64,000 nt of DNA from Ridgeia piscesae (Eukaryota; Annelida; Polychaeta; Sabellida; Siboglinidae), in contig JAODUO010000436.1 in the NCBI GenBank assembly GCA_025642075.2, positions 260,001 to 324,000 on the forward strand, given 5' to 3'. The translations under genes were made by a program, and so were the position numbers. Below are positions 1 through 20,820 of this stretch, in pieces. The notes below the pieces were generated by a model that saw only the letters and a list, made by a program, of their open reading frames with translations, was not told where the DNA came from and did not search any database. Within the stretch, counting starts at the first letter, position 1. Each line of letters opens with the position of its first letter.

Positions 1-203
1 ATATATATTATATATATATATATATTATATATATATATATATTATATATACTATTTACGTGTGTGTGTAGTAAACGCACTGAATCCGGTAAATGGCATAC
101 GTTACAATATTGTGTTCTTTGAAAATCCAACAAATATTTTTTTATTTATACATAATTTAAGTTAACATAAACAGTTTTATTTGTACCAGTCCTTTGTTGC
201 CAG

Positions 204-8838
<8,635 letters not shown>

Positions 8839-9960
8839 AGGACGCTCTCATGGCAGAGTCGTTTAGTTGGACTAAGTCCAGCGAACACATCCGAATTCGC
8901 GAGTAGGCCTACTCACCTGTTAGCGAGTTGTAGCAGTAGTAATAGAATATACAGGATATACGAACATATCTCGTACTGTACTAAATAATTCACATTAGTG
9001 TGTTTCATTCTCCTTAGTAGTAGCGGTTAACAGTACAGTAATTATTATATTATTTACATAGCGCCACACCTAACAGTTCATAGCGTTGTATATATGCAGA
9101 AAATAATATCGTGTTAAAATAATAATACGTTGTAATAAAATCGATACTAATTATATAATCAGTAAAAATATATAATGAAATCCTGAACAATTCGGAGTTG
9201 CAGTAGACACACTGGGGTGTTATCTTGGTTTTCTCTTCGTGGTGTTCATTACACGTTCTGCTACTGGGTAACTCAGATAACGGTGAATCCAGTGTCACAT
9301 AGATGCTGCAGGCAAGTGTCTTCGGTACACACTTGCATAGTCATATCAAAGTGTCTATGACCAACACTTTGCAGAGATCTTTCTAGTATGTTCGGTGGCA
9401 CTGATTCCATCTGTCCGAACGCATACACACAGTGCACTCACAACAACAGACGCTCACTTTGATGCAACGGGAAGAATTTCCGTTTTGGTGCCACTCGTGC
9501 GTAGATAATTCCAAGTCATCCACTCATTGGCTCATCAATATATCGCTCGATCCGACGTATGGCGGTTAGCAGAGATGCTGCATCCAGATCGAAGGGACAG
9601 AACGATATGTGTTTTCTACTTAAATACTTACCAAAGTCAAGTTGTAAGTTTAAACCCAATATGTCAACAATGCAATTAAGTTGCTACTTACGATAGTGTT
9701 TAATTTCATTATTACTCTTTCAGCCCAAGTTAAGTCAAATCTTGGTTACCATGCTCATTTATGCTTTCTTACATTTCCTACATAATTATGCTCATTTTAT
9801 ATTCAAAATGTGGTTCACTTTTCTCGGATCATTGTCAGATATCACCAGCAACAGTAACAGACTACTTATTTATATATCCATGTTTATACTTGGTGACGTC
9901 TGACAATATGTTTAATTTGATCTTGACAACTCTTTGTTGTATTTTGTTGTAAAACTACTG
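8839..9960. other. 3' flank of CLCA copy A, conserved in the mirror arm
   Basis: No gene seen. Bases about 8840-9640 match 42190-42998 in reverse complement at high identity. They include a SINE-like 3' tail near 9050-9095 (AGCGCCACACCTAACAG). Confidence 0.8.
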
Positions 9961-9965
9961 TGTGT

Positions 9966-9968
9966 TTT

Positions 9969-10067
<99 letters not shown>

Positions 10068-10113
10068 ATGTATATATTATATATATATTTCCAGTTTAAT
10101 AATATATTAAATG

Positions 10114-10175
<62 letters not shown>
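9966..10175. repeat. (GT)n and (TA)n microsatellites
   Basis: GT repeats at about 9966-10066 and TA repeats at about 10112-10175, separated by unique AT-rich sequence. Confidence 0.97.
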
Positions 10176-10178
<3 letters not shown>

Positions 10179-11130
10179 GATGGGTATTTTAAATGATGAC
10201 GGTGTCACTGGAAGACAGCTTTTAGCCATGTGACATCCATGCAATGCAATACGCTGACAATTTCATATATACTTTAGTTTTGTTCTTGTACATGTTGCGT
10301 TGTGGAATAAAACTTACTTACTTATGTGTGTAGATCGTCGGCATGGTATATTTTAAGCTGTGGTTGTGGATGATATCCCTGCTTCGCTGCATTTAATGAG
10401 ACTTAATTCCCAACACAGGTCTGCCACGGAAGTAAAGGAATGCGCTTTGGATAATATCGCGCTATATAAGAACTTACCTTTACCTATGACGCACGTCTAT
10501 AACAACAGTCTGTTTGCGATCACGTCGGTAAGAATCTATCCAGCATTACAATGGTCCAATGTAAGCAATCCAGTAATATTTCGTGAACCAGCGCGGGGTC
10601 TAAACACAGAATACAAAGACATTACCTTGCCGACGATCTAATGCTGTCCTGATCTCGTTAACTATCCACAGTAGGGATGTCTCAGCTGAATGGTTTCGCT
10701 TATGCGCGGACTGAAATGTGTCCGCCAGTGAAGATCTTGAATCATTTACGACACCAGAGTATTTACATTAGATGTTGAAACGTGTTCCTCGTGTTTTCAT
10801 TCGCCAAACGTCTTCCTAAGATTCTTACATTTGTTATATAAATAGTTGTAATTTAATTGCATATTTTATTCCCAACAGACAAATGGAGTTTTGATCTTTA
10901 TAACGACAGGGGATCTTTGCGCAGGAATGTCTATTAAATTAAGTAACTAAATAATTGGTCATTTACATTGATTAAATCAGAGTTAATCGAACAGGAATGT
11001 TTGAAACGTGCAAAGAACAAAGATGGCGAAACGCAGTGCTGTGTCAGGTCCATGTACGCATCGAACAATGTCGTCTTTTCAGTTTGTCTTATAAATGAGT
11101 AGGCTTCTGTTACAATTAATGTATACTCAG
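10176..11130. other. Intergenic left-arm segment
   Basis: Bases 10195-10385 mirror about 42000-42190. The rest has no recognised gene. A short segment at 11020-11150 has a related copy in direct orientation at 32281-32400 (CAGTTTGTCT, TTAATGTATACT), so it is probably a dispersed repeat. Confidence 0.55.
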
Positions 11131-11134
11131 ATAT

Positions 11135-11455
11135 ATACGTTTTACACATTCTCTGCCGCTTCTAAAGTCTCTGCATTGGCTTCCTGTCCGATATCGTATC
11201 ATCTTAAAAAAATTACCATTACTTACCAGGCATTTGATGTAAGCAGACATCGCATTTACATTATTTGCTTACTGCTGTAATAAAACCTGTTCACCTTCGA
11301 TCATCTAGTTGTGATTTACTATTTGTCCCTAAAATTAATAATAATCCTGGGGCTAGAGATGTTGCTGTGGATGCGCCAACTCTTTGGAATATGTTTCCTT
11401 TCAGTGTTAAAACAGTTGAAAATATTGCACAATTCCGCAGTCACTCTCTGGGGTA
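11135..11455 (+). mobile_element. LINE ORF2 C-terminal fragment
   Basis: With frameshifts the + strand reads LKSLHWLPVRYRI, then TYQAF, then RSSSCDLLFVPK, then DAPTLWNMFPFSV. This is the standard tail downstream of LINE reverse transcriptases. It is broken and surely inactive. Confidence 0.75.
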
Positions 11456-11599
11456 TCAGTCACCCTCTGGGGTATCAGTCACTCACTGGGGTATCAGTCA
11501 ATCTGATGACAACTGGATTTGTTTATTGACTCTGAGATCGATTACCCTTTTGTATTGAGCTTGGTTTCTAAGGATGTAGACGCAACAGAAGTAACCTGA

Positions 11600-12005
11600 C
11601 CATTATTATTATTAATATATAATGTACCTGTGCCTGTAGTTGCGATAATACCGTACGGAGCTACGAGGACAAACCCACGGAAGGGCAAAATTGCAACGAG
11701 ACACGCAGACATACACACTCATTGAGACAATAACTGTGACAATGGCGGATGTAGTGGGTGAAAGGAGAAAGAGAGCTAGAGACGTAACGATAGAAGACGA
11801 CGAACAAGCAACGTTCAGAATAAGTGGGCTAAGCGTCGTATAAGACAAAAGAGATAATTGGCAAGATTAAACTGGCACTATTCACAACAGAGTTAGCAGA
11901 TGAAATTAAAGACTTGAAACGTACACTTAAAGCCTGTAAGCAAAGATGACAAAATTGACCATCTCAAAAAAGATACAATAGACACATGCACGCATAGAGA
12001 GGATT
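11600..12005. other. Unassigned left-arm segment
   Basis: A short open stretch from about 11742 (MADVVGERRKRARDV) looks like a charged N terminus but soon meets stops. It could be a decayed retroelement ORF1, which is not provable here. Confidence 0.3.
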
Positions 12006-12011
12006 TATGAT

Positions 12012-12131
12012 TACACAAACACACACAGAATACAAACACACAGACACACACACACAGATACACACACACAGATACACACACACAGAACACAGATACACAC
12101 ACACAGATACACACACACAGATACACACACA

Positions 12132-12224
<93 letters not shown>

Positions 12225-12240
12225 TACACACACACACACA

Positions 12241-12276
<36 letters not shown>

Positions 12277-12277
12277 C

Positions 12278-12314
<37 letters not shown>

Positions 12315-12320
12315 ATGCTC
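12012..12320. repeat. (CA)n with (CACACAGATA) and (GCAC)n blocks
   Basis: An array of ACACACACAGAT units, then pure CA, then GCAC, then CA. All long ORFs here are repeat artefacts. Confidence 0.98.
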
Positions 12321-13585
12321 GTGCCTGCGTGCATCCATACCCATTTTACGCTCTATTGTTACATTCTTGTTTGTTACATCATTTTGATTGATGCAGTCTT
12401 ACGAACATTGTAGGACATGTGGTTACATCTATAGTAGACATACAGATATAGTTTGATAAATCAGCCTTTAAAATTACTTCTGGTTATAATTTTGTAATGA
12501 CCATGGAGTGTAATTAAGGAGTATACCATGTACTTATGACTACCTTTTATATACACTGTTACATTGGAATGTCAACGTGTATTTTATGAAAACTACACTT
12601 TGCGTCATATGGAGTGATGCGTGTTGGTTGTTACTGCCGTTATCTTTCTTATCAAAAGTGTGCCTATCAACGTGAACGTTATGTTCTATATCCTTTGTAT
12701 CAAACATCACCGCACAATAATATAACCATAGTCATTATTCAACAAAATAATGAAACGTATATGAATAGGCTTGACATAGTATTTTACTCAAATGGGCAAT
12801 AACTAAGCTTGCATAAAATTAAACATATTATATACAAGCTCAAATCATTTTATTCAGATTGAAGATCAACTTAGTATAAAGATATAATGTATTAACATTT
12901 TATTATAAATACAAACATACATGTATTACCTACATACTTTCAAGACTGGCTGACATAACAGAGAACAAAACATGAAAACACAGCATAACACATACATTCT
13001 AGGCATAACACACATTTTCAAAAATAATGATTACATAGTCTGCCACATACAATGAACAATACTGCTGATGTTCTTAAACGAAAGATAACCACACACAGTC
13101 TATCAGGATTTATACATTATATAAAGCATAATATCACAAAAGCATAATATCACAATAGTATATAAACATGCAGGTACAATCATTAATTGCTTCACATGCC
13201 CACGAGAACAAATCTAGTCAGTAGTAACTCAAAGGTTTAGTATCACATACAGCTATATTAATTTATATTGTTGCCACACATTCTGTACTTACTATATGCG
13301 TGAGCAAATGAAAAAACGAGAAATAAACACGTAGCTAAATACGACTGGACAATGGTGCGTCAAATTTTTCATAACATTGACATAATCACTACCCATTTTT
13401 AAATATCATTTGTCTGCTCAGTTACTGTTTAATTGAAAAGAATAATTCTCTTAAATTGTTTTATTTAGCCTATAGTCTAGATATGTTTTGACATGCATCT
13501 TTCTATCTGTACTATGTTCTACTTTCCACACATATCATGTGTGTAATTCCTTTTTGATGTGACTTTAAGGTAATAGGAGCATATC
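12321..13585. other. AT-rich intergenic stretch
   Basis: No gene, element or repeat was recognised up to about 13515. From there the sequence mirrors 39370-39425. Confidence 0.6.
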
Positions 13586-13589
13586 AGTG

Positions 13590-14015
13590 ACATTCGCACT
13601 CATGTCACACGTGATACGTATCAGTGACTTCGCACTCATGTCACACGTGATACGTATCAGTGACTTCGCACTCATGTCACACGTGATACGTATCAGTGAC
13701 TTCACACTCATGTCACACGTGATACGTATCAGTGACTTCGCACTCATGTCACACGTGATACGTATCAGTGACTTCGCACTCATGTCACACGTGATACGTA
13801 TCAGTGACTTCGCACTCATGTCACACGTGATACGTATCAGTGACTTCGCACTCATGTCACACGTGATACGTATCAGTGACTTCGCACTCATGTCACACGT
13901 GATACGTATCAGTGACTTCGCACTCATGTCACACGTGATACGTATCAGTGACTTCGCACTCATGTCACACGTGATACGTATCAGTGACTTCGCACTCATG
14001 TCACACGTGATACGC
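13590..14015. repeat. 36-bp minisatellite, 12 copies
   Basis: Units contain TCACACGTGATACGTATCAG, thus an E-box CACGTG and the 12-bp palindrome TGATACGTATCA in every copy. The period is a multiple of 3, so it is open in frames on both strands (ISDFALMSHVIR). It lies just 3' of the zinc-finger gene. The mirror locus (39310-39385) has a single diverged unit. Confidence 0.97.
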
Positions 14016-14157
14016 GCCTTTAATGGTGATTCAGCCTGGAATCACTTTTAGCGCCGTGTAGATGCATATCCCAGGTTAAAAACGTCATGTAGACAGGGCT
14101 AAAGATGACTAGACTGCGTGACAGAGGTAACACTATAACAGAGGTGTACTGAGATTG

Positions 14158-14492
14158 TCACACGTTGTGAGTTCTTTCATGTGCCGTAAAATCACTGAAG
14201 CGTGTGAATGACTTTAAACGCATATCACAGATGTGATATATTTCACCAGTATGGGTTACTTCATGGGCCTTCGGGTTACTGGAGCGTACGAGTGACTTTC
14301 CACAAGTACCACATATGTGAGGTTTCTTAGATTTATGAATCCTTTTATGTGCCTTAAAGTTACTGGAGTTTCCGAATGACTTTCCACAAGTATCACAGGT
14401 GTGAGGTTTCTCACCTGTATGAGTCATTTTATGTACCTTAAGGTGACTGGTGCTTACAAATGGCTTTCCACAAGTCTCACAGGTGTGCAGGT
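14158..14492 (-). CDS. Continuation of the zinc-finger array, fingers 9-12
   Basis: Open in the frame one base away from fingers 1-8 and continuous with them in homology (HTCETCGKPF onward). The last two fingers are degenerate. It ends at TERTHNV-like AHERTHNV and a stop at 14158. Not expressed with fingers 1-8 unless the frame is repaired. Confidence 0.65.
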
Positions 14493-15430
14493 TTCTCACC
14501 TGAATGTATCATTTTATGTTGTTTAAGATTATAAGGGCATACAAATGACTTTCCACAAGTATCACATGTATGCAGTTTCTCACCTGAATGAATCATTTTA
14601 TGTTTTTTAAGGCTACTGGACCTTGTGAATGACTTTCCACAAGTATCACAGGTGTGCGGTTTCTCACCTGAATGTGTCATTTCATGCTTTTTAAGGTTAT
14701 GAGACCTTACAAACGACTTTCCACAAGTATTACAGGTGTGTGGTTCCTCGTGTGTATGAGTCATTTTATGTGCTCTAAGAGTGCAGGAATGTGCGAATGA
14801 CTTTCCACAAGTATCACAGGTGTGTGGTTTCTCACCTGTATGCATCATTTTATGTGCTGTAAGAGTGAAAGATTGTGCAAATGACTTTCCACAAGTATCA
14901 CACATGTATGGTTTCTCACTTGTGTGAATCCTTTCATGACTTTTAAGGCCATTAAACTGTGTGAATGACTTTCCACAAGTATTACAACAGTATGGTTTCT
15001 CACCTGTGTGAATTCTTTCATGTACCCTAAGGGTAGTGAGCGTTGTGAATGACTTTCCACAGGTATCACATGTGTATGGTTTCTCACCTGTGTGAATCCT
15101 TTTATGTGATTTCAGGTTCCAGGACTTTGTGTATGACTTTCCACAGGTATCACAGGTGTATGGCTTCTCCCCTGTGTGAGCCATTTTTTTTACTTTAAGG
15201 TAACTGGATTGTGCTTCATTCATGTTTTTATCATCCGTACTGTTCCTTTGCTGCTTTAGATCAACATCTTCACCACAGTCTACACCTGCACATGTCTCTG
15301 GGACACTCTCGGAGTGTTCAATTTTGACCTCTTTCAGTACACCACCCTCACACACGACCCAACATCTCGTCTCTTCACCATCTCTGTCACATTCATCAGG
15401 ATCTATCTCTTCTTGTTTCACTTTGATCAC
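14477..15430 (-). CDS. Main open frame of the zinc-finger gene, fingers 1-8
   Basis: Open frame of 317 codons, opening at GTG directly after an in-frame TAA, so the true start is probably upstream in another frame. It has an acidic N terminus with VKQE and VKIE, then eight consecutive C-X2-C-X12-H-X3-H fingers from about residue 90. It ends at a stop created by the extra base near 14490. Confidence 0.8.
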   Translation of the reverse strand: MIKVKQEEIDPDECDRDGEETRCWVVCEGGVLKEVKIEHSESVPETCAGVDCGEDVDLKQQRNSTDDKNMNEAQSSYLKVKKMAHTGEKPYTCDTCGKSYTKSWNLKSHKRIHTGEKPYTCDTCGKSFTTLTTLRVHERIHTGEKPYCCNTCGKSFTQFNGLKSHERIHTSEKPYMCDTCGKSFAQSFTLTAHKMMHTGEKPHTCDTCGKSFAHSCTLRAHKMTHTHEEPHTCNTCGKSFVRSHNLKKHEMTHSGEKPHTCDTCGKSFTRSSSLKKHKMIHSGEKLHTCDTCGKSFVCPYNLKQHKMIHSGEKPAHL

Positions 15431-15671
15431 TTATCAACATCGTGACAAAACTGTGGAAGCTGATCGGTGTACTGGAAATGAAGAACATTTTCTTGTTCAC
15501 TTATTTCTTCTTTACACTGAACAGTTTGCAAAGATGTTGTGAAACTAACATTATTGATGTGAGTTTGTTGGCTGCCCCCATGGCTTTCTTGCATGGCTGT
15601 TGGTTGATCGTCATCAAATGTTGTGTTTTCCACCACTTTATTGTCATCAGAACAATCTCTTTGAAGATCGT

Positions 15672-15840
15672 AAGAAATTCCACAATGTGTAGAAGATGTA
15701 GAAACTCCACAATGTGTAGAAGACGTAGAAACTCCTCAATGTGTAGAAGATGTAGAAACTCCACAATGTGTAGAAGATGTAGAAACTCCACAATGTGTAG
15801 AAGATGTAGAAACTCCACAATGTGTAGAAGACGTAGAGTT
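15672..15840. repeat. 27-bp repeat, about 6 copies, in the zinc-finger N-terminal region
   Basis: Unit CTCCACAATGTGTAGAAGAT plus GTAGAAA. On the - strand, one frame gives the hydrophilic 9-mer STHCGVSTS, which connects with the downstream acidic region. The other frames give FYTLWSFYI or LHLLHIVEF. Confidence 0.9.
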
Positions 15841-15949
15841 CACACTGAAGAGTGATTTTTTGTGTTGCACAGAAGACTTGGAAGTGGATCTCTGCAGCGA
15901 AGTCGTGTTTATCTTCCAGTCGGTTCAAATGGCTGCATCTTGAAGCTAA

Positions 15950-17275
15950 AAAATAAGAAACACATTACATTAGGTTTAACAACTCATTACAACTATGTTT
16001 TTAACAGGATTGGCATTGATTTAATCATACTGATTAAATCATAGATTAAATCATAGATTAAATCAAATAAATATGAAACAAATCAAGATATTGAATTTTT
16101 TTCAAATTATCTTAAATATTTGTACTTACCCGAATACTCAAATTATTTGTGCCAATTTATAATAATCCTCAACAGTAAGACAGCTGACAAGCTGACATTT
16201 TTTTATTATTAGGCCCACGTGTTTTACAGTGGTGCTCAATTAAATAGTTGCTTGATGTATTACTTGGACTTTGGTATGTTGTGTTAGACAAGTGACAGAG
16301 GCAAGTGATGCATGTGATCACTGAGGCATGACTGACTGATTGGGAAGAGGGCAGAGAGGCATACCTTTGTCTGTATTGTCACCTGCCAAGGACCAACTGA
16401 CTGCATGTTTTGGCTTAACCAGTTGATATGTGGCTTCAAGGTGAAGCCACATATTTCTTGAGGGAAGGGACTGCCAAATGCCAATCCTACTGAGAAGCCA
16501 GGGAATAAGGACAACAAGGCATGATGCAGGGCAGCGTGGTATCTAGGCTTAGTAAGTTAGTAGGCAGAACATTCTGATGGTCATTGTGATTGCACATTGT
16601 GGTTGACTGGTTGTGTCACCATGCCATGTCAACTAGATCCTGATGTGGAATGAGCCTTTTCAACATATGTACTAGTACACAGTAAACTGCGTAACAGACT
16701 TGGAGTAGAAAAGCAGCCAAACTTGTGTTTATATACATACTTCTAAATGTGAACACTGCTTCGAACAATTGATATGAAAATGAAGATGACAATAATCAGG
16801 CTAACAATAATGAATAATCACATACACTGCAAATTGATAGTGTGTTGTTGCGTGCTACTGCCAGTTGATTTAACTGTACACATTTTTTAATAAAGTTTAA
16901 ATTTGTACATAACAACTTTGTTTTAATTCTTTATAAAAGTTAGAAACAAAATATTCAGCCCATTAGGTATATTATGATATTCCAATTTTTCTTTTCTTCT
17001 TCTCAGAACTACATATTATTTCTTATAAGTTTTGTTAAGAATGTTAAAAATATCAAATCAATCAATTTAATCGAAAACATCCAATTTTTAAAAATCTTGA
17101 TTTTTTTCTAACCCTGGTTTTAAAAGATCTAGGAGGCTTCAACATGTGTCAATTAATTTTTCCATCTCTTGTGCATAGTAAAAATTTCCAAAGAAATGTC
17201 TATGCAAAATAAAAAAAACAGATCTTTAACGGTTTCTGAGATATGTAAACTAATGGTGCACAGCAGAGACAGTGA
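15950..17275. other. Left-arm intergenic sequence
   Basis: No gene recognised. Bases 16370-17275 mirror about 38112-38830, and 16440-16500 match very closely. Confidence 0.7.
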
Positions 17276-17294
17276 TAACAGGACATAATTATTC

Positions 17295-17477
17295 ATGTCA
17301 AAACGTCAACTCAAAGGCTCTAAAATCACAAACACTAAAAGCCTGACAAAACGAAGAACCGAACTGATGCTGAAAGCAAGATCCATGCCAAACATTACAA
17401 CAACCTGGACAGTGGATGGGCGAATCGTCTGCCTGCTGACCAATGGGAAGCAAATATCAGTCACAACTGACCAGTAA
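17295..17477 (+). pseudogene. LINE ORF1 C-terminal remnant
   Basis: Sixty codons with a basic stretch (SLTKRRTELMLKARSM) followed by TWTVDGRIVCLLTNG. The T-W-T-x-D-G pattern is common at the end of L2-type ORF1 proteins. The start and N-terminal domains are missing. Confidence 0.55.
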
Positions 17478-18158
17478 CTACGGCGTCTAAATGAGCATTA
17501 GACAACATTTTCACTTTCACTTTACTTTATTGTCCTTAAAAGGATATGCATTTGATATTTCAACTAATGACTCTTCAATACAAACGTGCCCACTTATGGC
17601 CAAATCACTTGTGGATCCTGTTGACAATAACATTGCTATAATCACACTAACAGTGGTCTCATTTTCGTGGTATCTAATGACATTTCATGTGACTTTTGCT
17701 TTGTATCTAATCTTGTCTGTTATATATCTAGTCATATCTGCTGTGTATCCCGTTATGTTTGCTATAATTTTTCTAATTTATTTTATCAATGACTTAGATT
17801 TTTGCCCTAGACCTAGGAAGTATTTATCTTTATGTACGCTACCAACATCTATATTTATAAATTGTATCAGTGAACGTTTCGAAACTTACATTGGGAATGA
17901 TCAGATCAGTATAAATTTATTTTTAAATTGTATCAGTGAACGTTGCGAAACTTACATTGGGAAGCATTACTTTAATAAGGTTTATATACTTATTAACATT
18001 TATGCAAGTATTCATTTTGTGCACTCATAATATGAGTATAATTCAATATAATATTATTATATTGAATTGTTTGTTACTGTATCATATCAACTTTGTTACA
18101 TTGTTACTTAAACAATATTCATAATTTCATTGTTATGTAAATATCATTCACAAGAAAG

Positions 18159-20820
18159 ATGGCTTTAAATAATGAAGGTCAACCTAATATTATAATTGAA
18201 TCACAAAATTATTCTTGAGATGAACTCGGGTTATTAATTAGACCAAATCATTATAACAATTTTTTTCTCTGTCTTAAACATTAATATAAGAAGCTTACTA
18301 AAAAGACACAGCTTGAAGCTTTACTCTATGAACTAAACTCCACAAACAAATTAACCTTTGATGTAATAACTATCCAAGAGTGCTGGTTAAATGAAAATCT
18401 ACAACTTGCACATTTTGAAGATTACCAATTGGTGTGCAAACATAAACCTACAATTAAAGAAGGGGTGGCTTATACGTTAAAAATGGCATAAACTATAAAA
18501 TAAGGAACGATATTGCTTTCTTAAATAAGAACGTTAGTTACCACGATTGGCTATTTATTGAAATTTTAAATAACACCCATGATGCCCCTCACAAGAACTT
18601 ATTAATACGATCAACTTATAGATCGCCGAACCCAAATACTCATAACTTATTTACTCAAGACCTTGAACTAATAATGAAGCGAAGGCAAAATGAAAACAAA
18701 CACATCATTATATGTGGTGATGCTAATATTAACTTACTAAATGTTGAAAATAATATTTACAGTGCAGACTATCTTGACATGTTCATGTCAAATGGCTTCA
18801 TTCCCACAATCACAAAACCTACCAGAGTAACTAAACATTGAGCCACTCTCATTGACCATATCTTCCTTAAATATAACCCTTAAAGTACCCATTTTGCCGA
18901 ATCAATTATAATTGACATTTCAGTTCACTACCCTAATTTCATCATATCAACAAAAACTCAGATGACCAGAGATAGGCACCCAAACTGATGAAACGAAGGA
19001 ATTTTAACAAGTCAAATAATGACAACGTTCATAATTCCCTATTTACAACAAATTGGGATGACTTGGTAAACAGCGAATGTCCAAATGAGGCATACACCTT
19101 ATTTATTAACACATTTATTAGTTTACTTGATAAACACATTCCGGAGCAGATATCAAAACTAAATAAATATAAACACAAAAAACACCCATGGATAACACAA
19201 GCCATACTCAAATCCATACGTACTCGGGATCATTTGAGTAAAAAACGCATCCACTCTAAAGCGACACCAGATTTTAATAATATTGACCAACAATACAAAC
19301 AATACAGAAACAAATTGAACAGAGTTATTCGTAAATGCCAAATCTCAATACTGGAAGAGGAAATTTACAGAATCTAAAAAAGAACATAAAGCAAATGTGG
19401 ACGAACATTAAAAACATACTTCATGTCCCAAAAAACCTAAATTCACCATCGTCAATAAAAATATCCAATGCATTTAACAATTATTTTGCAAATATTGGCC
19501 CAAAGTTAGCAGATAAAATAGAAACTACAAATAACTATACAGATTACATGCAGAATCAATCACCAAATAGTCTTGCCATGGAAGAAACCACCTGTGCAGA
19601 AATAATTAACATCATACCAATTTTTTTTTAATATCAAATCAAATCAAAGCCAAGTATTGGATTTTATAATAATATCAACTCAATTGATGAAGAATTGTAT
19701 GGAAAGCATTGCCTTACATTGCTGTGTTCATTGACTTAAGCAAAGCCTTTGACACATTAGATCCCAAATTTTGCTTGATAAACTATGGCACTATGGTATT
19801 AGAGGGGTCCCACACAAACTTTTTAAAAGCTACCTTGAACATAGAAAGCAATTTGTTATATAAACAAAGATACAATGTCTGATTATCAACTTACAAAATG
19901 TGGATACCCACAATGATCCATTCTAGGACCACTACTATTTTTGATTTATATTAATGTTATGCCTTTATCATCACATACAGGTCAATTCATACTGTTTGCT
20001 GATGATACAAGCCTACTCTTTAAAAGCAAAGACCTTAGTAGTCTCACTGTTATGTTAATTCTGAAGTCACAAAAATGTCTCATTGGATAAGTGTCAACAA
20101 ACTTTCACTTAACATAGGCAAAACTAAACGCATGTTATTTCAAAACACTCAAAATCAGATACTCAATCATGAGGAAATTATTCTACATTGTAAAAAAATA
20201 GAAAAAGTTGACCACTTAGGTATATGGATTGATAAAAACCTTAACTGGAAGAAAAATACAAATGTAAAATGCAAGAAAATTGCCCAGTTATTAGCAATAA
20301 TTAATAAAATCAAGCCATTGCTACAATCATGCACATTAAAACAAATATATATTGCCTTAGTTCAACCCCATTTATCATTTGGTCTACTTGCTTGGTATAG
20401 TAACATTCGTTGCAATTTAACTAACATAAGCAGACAATTTAAACTTCCAAAAAAGCTGTTTGATAGATCGACAAAAGCAAATTTATAGAGCACACTGATC
20501 CCATCTTTAAAAAGTTCAACATTCTTAAATTAGAAGACCTATTTATAATTCAAAGATATCAGCTACATGATAAAATAATGAAAAAACAATGTCTTTTAAC
20601 ATCTGTCTTGAAAAACAATGATTTTCACAGCCATGTAAATAGACAAAGCAATAACATTCATTTATGTTTCATAAGAACAGAAATAAAACAACAGGGATTG
20701 TTTTATAAACTACATACTGTACTGTTGCATCTATATTATAATGTACTGCACCTATCTCTAAATAAAAGGCACAATCTCAAAAAAATTATTATAAATTCCT
20801 ACTCGGAGATTTGGCTATAG
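18159..20820 (+). pseudogene. LINE ORF2 (endonuclease and reverse transcriptase), disrupted
   Basis: Reconstructed across several frames. Endonuclease about 18270-18960 (QECWL, GDANINLL, TRVT..ATLIDHIF); linker KHPWITQAI at 19186; reverse transcriptase about 19600-20100 with SKAFDTLD and FADDT; thumb and tail to 20818. Many frameshifts and stop codons. The FADDT catalytic signature is present, but the core region before it appears shortened around 19630-19720. Confidence 0.8.

Larger units (their letters stand above)
14158..15945 (-). pseudogene. C2H2 zinc-finger gene with broken frame (12 fingers)
   Basis: A poly-C2H2 protein with TGEKPHTC-type linkers, expected to bind DNA in the nucleus. 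From the 5' end: a probable exon starts at 15945 after TTATTTTTTAG; an acidic N-terminal part contains a 9-residue repeat encoded by the 27-bp array at 15672-15840; then VKQE and VKIE, which fit the SUMO-attachment consensus; then 12 fingers. The frame changes near 15428 (stop just before the IKVKQEE frame). It changes again at 14489-14491, where one extra base turns GEKP-HTC into GEKPAHL-stop after finger 8. Finger 11 lacks its conserved Phe and Leu, and finger 12 has lost the second Cys. The right arm keeps only the last finger (39170-39223). Most likely a decaying gene; two sequencing errors are the alternative. Confidence 0.7.

Noticed and set aside
13565..14051. 144-154 codon proteins of 12-residue repeats on both strands
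   Set aside because: 36-bp array open in both directions. Only one diverged unit exists in the mirror arm, with no sign of coding constraint.
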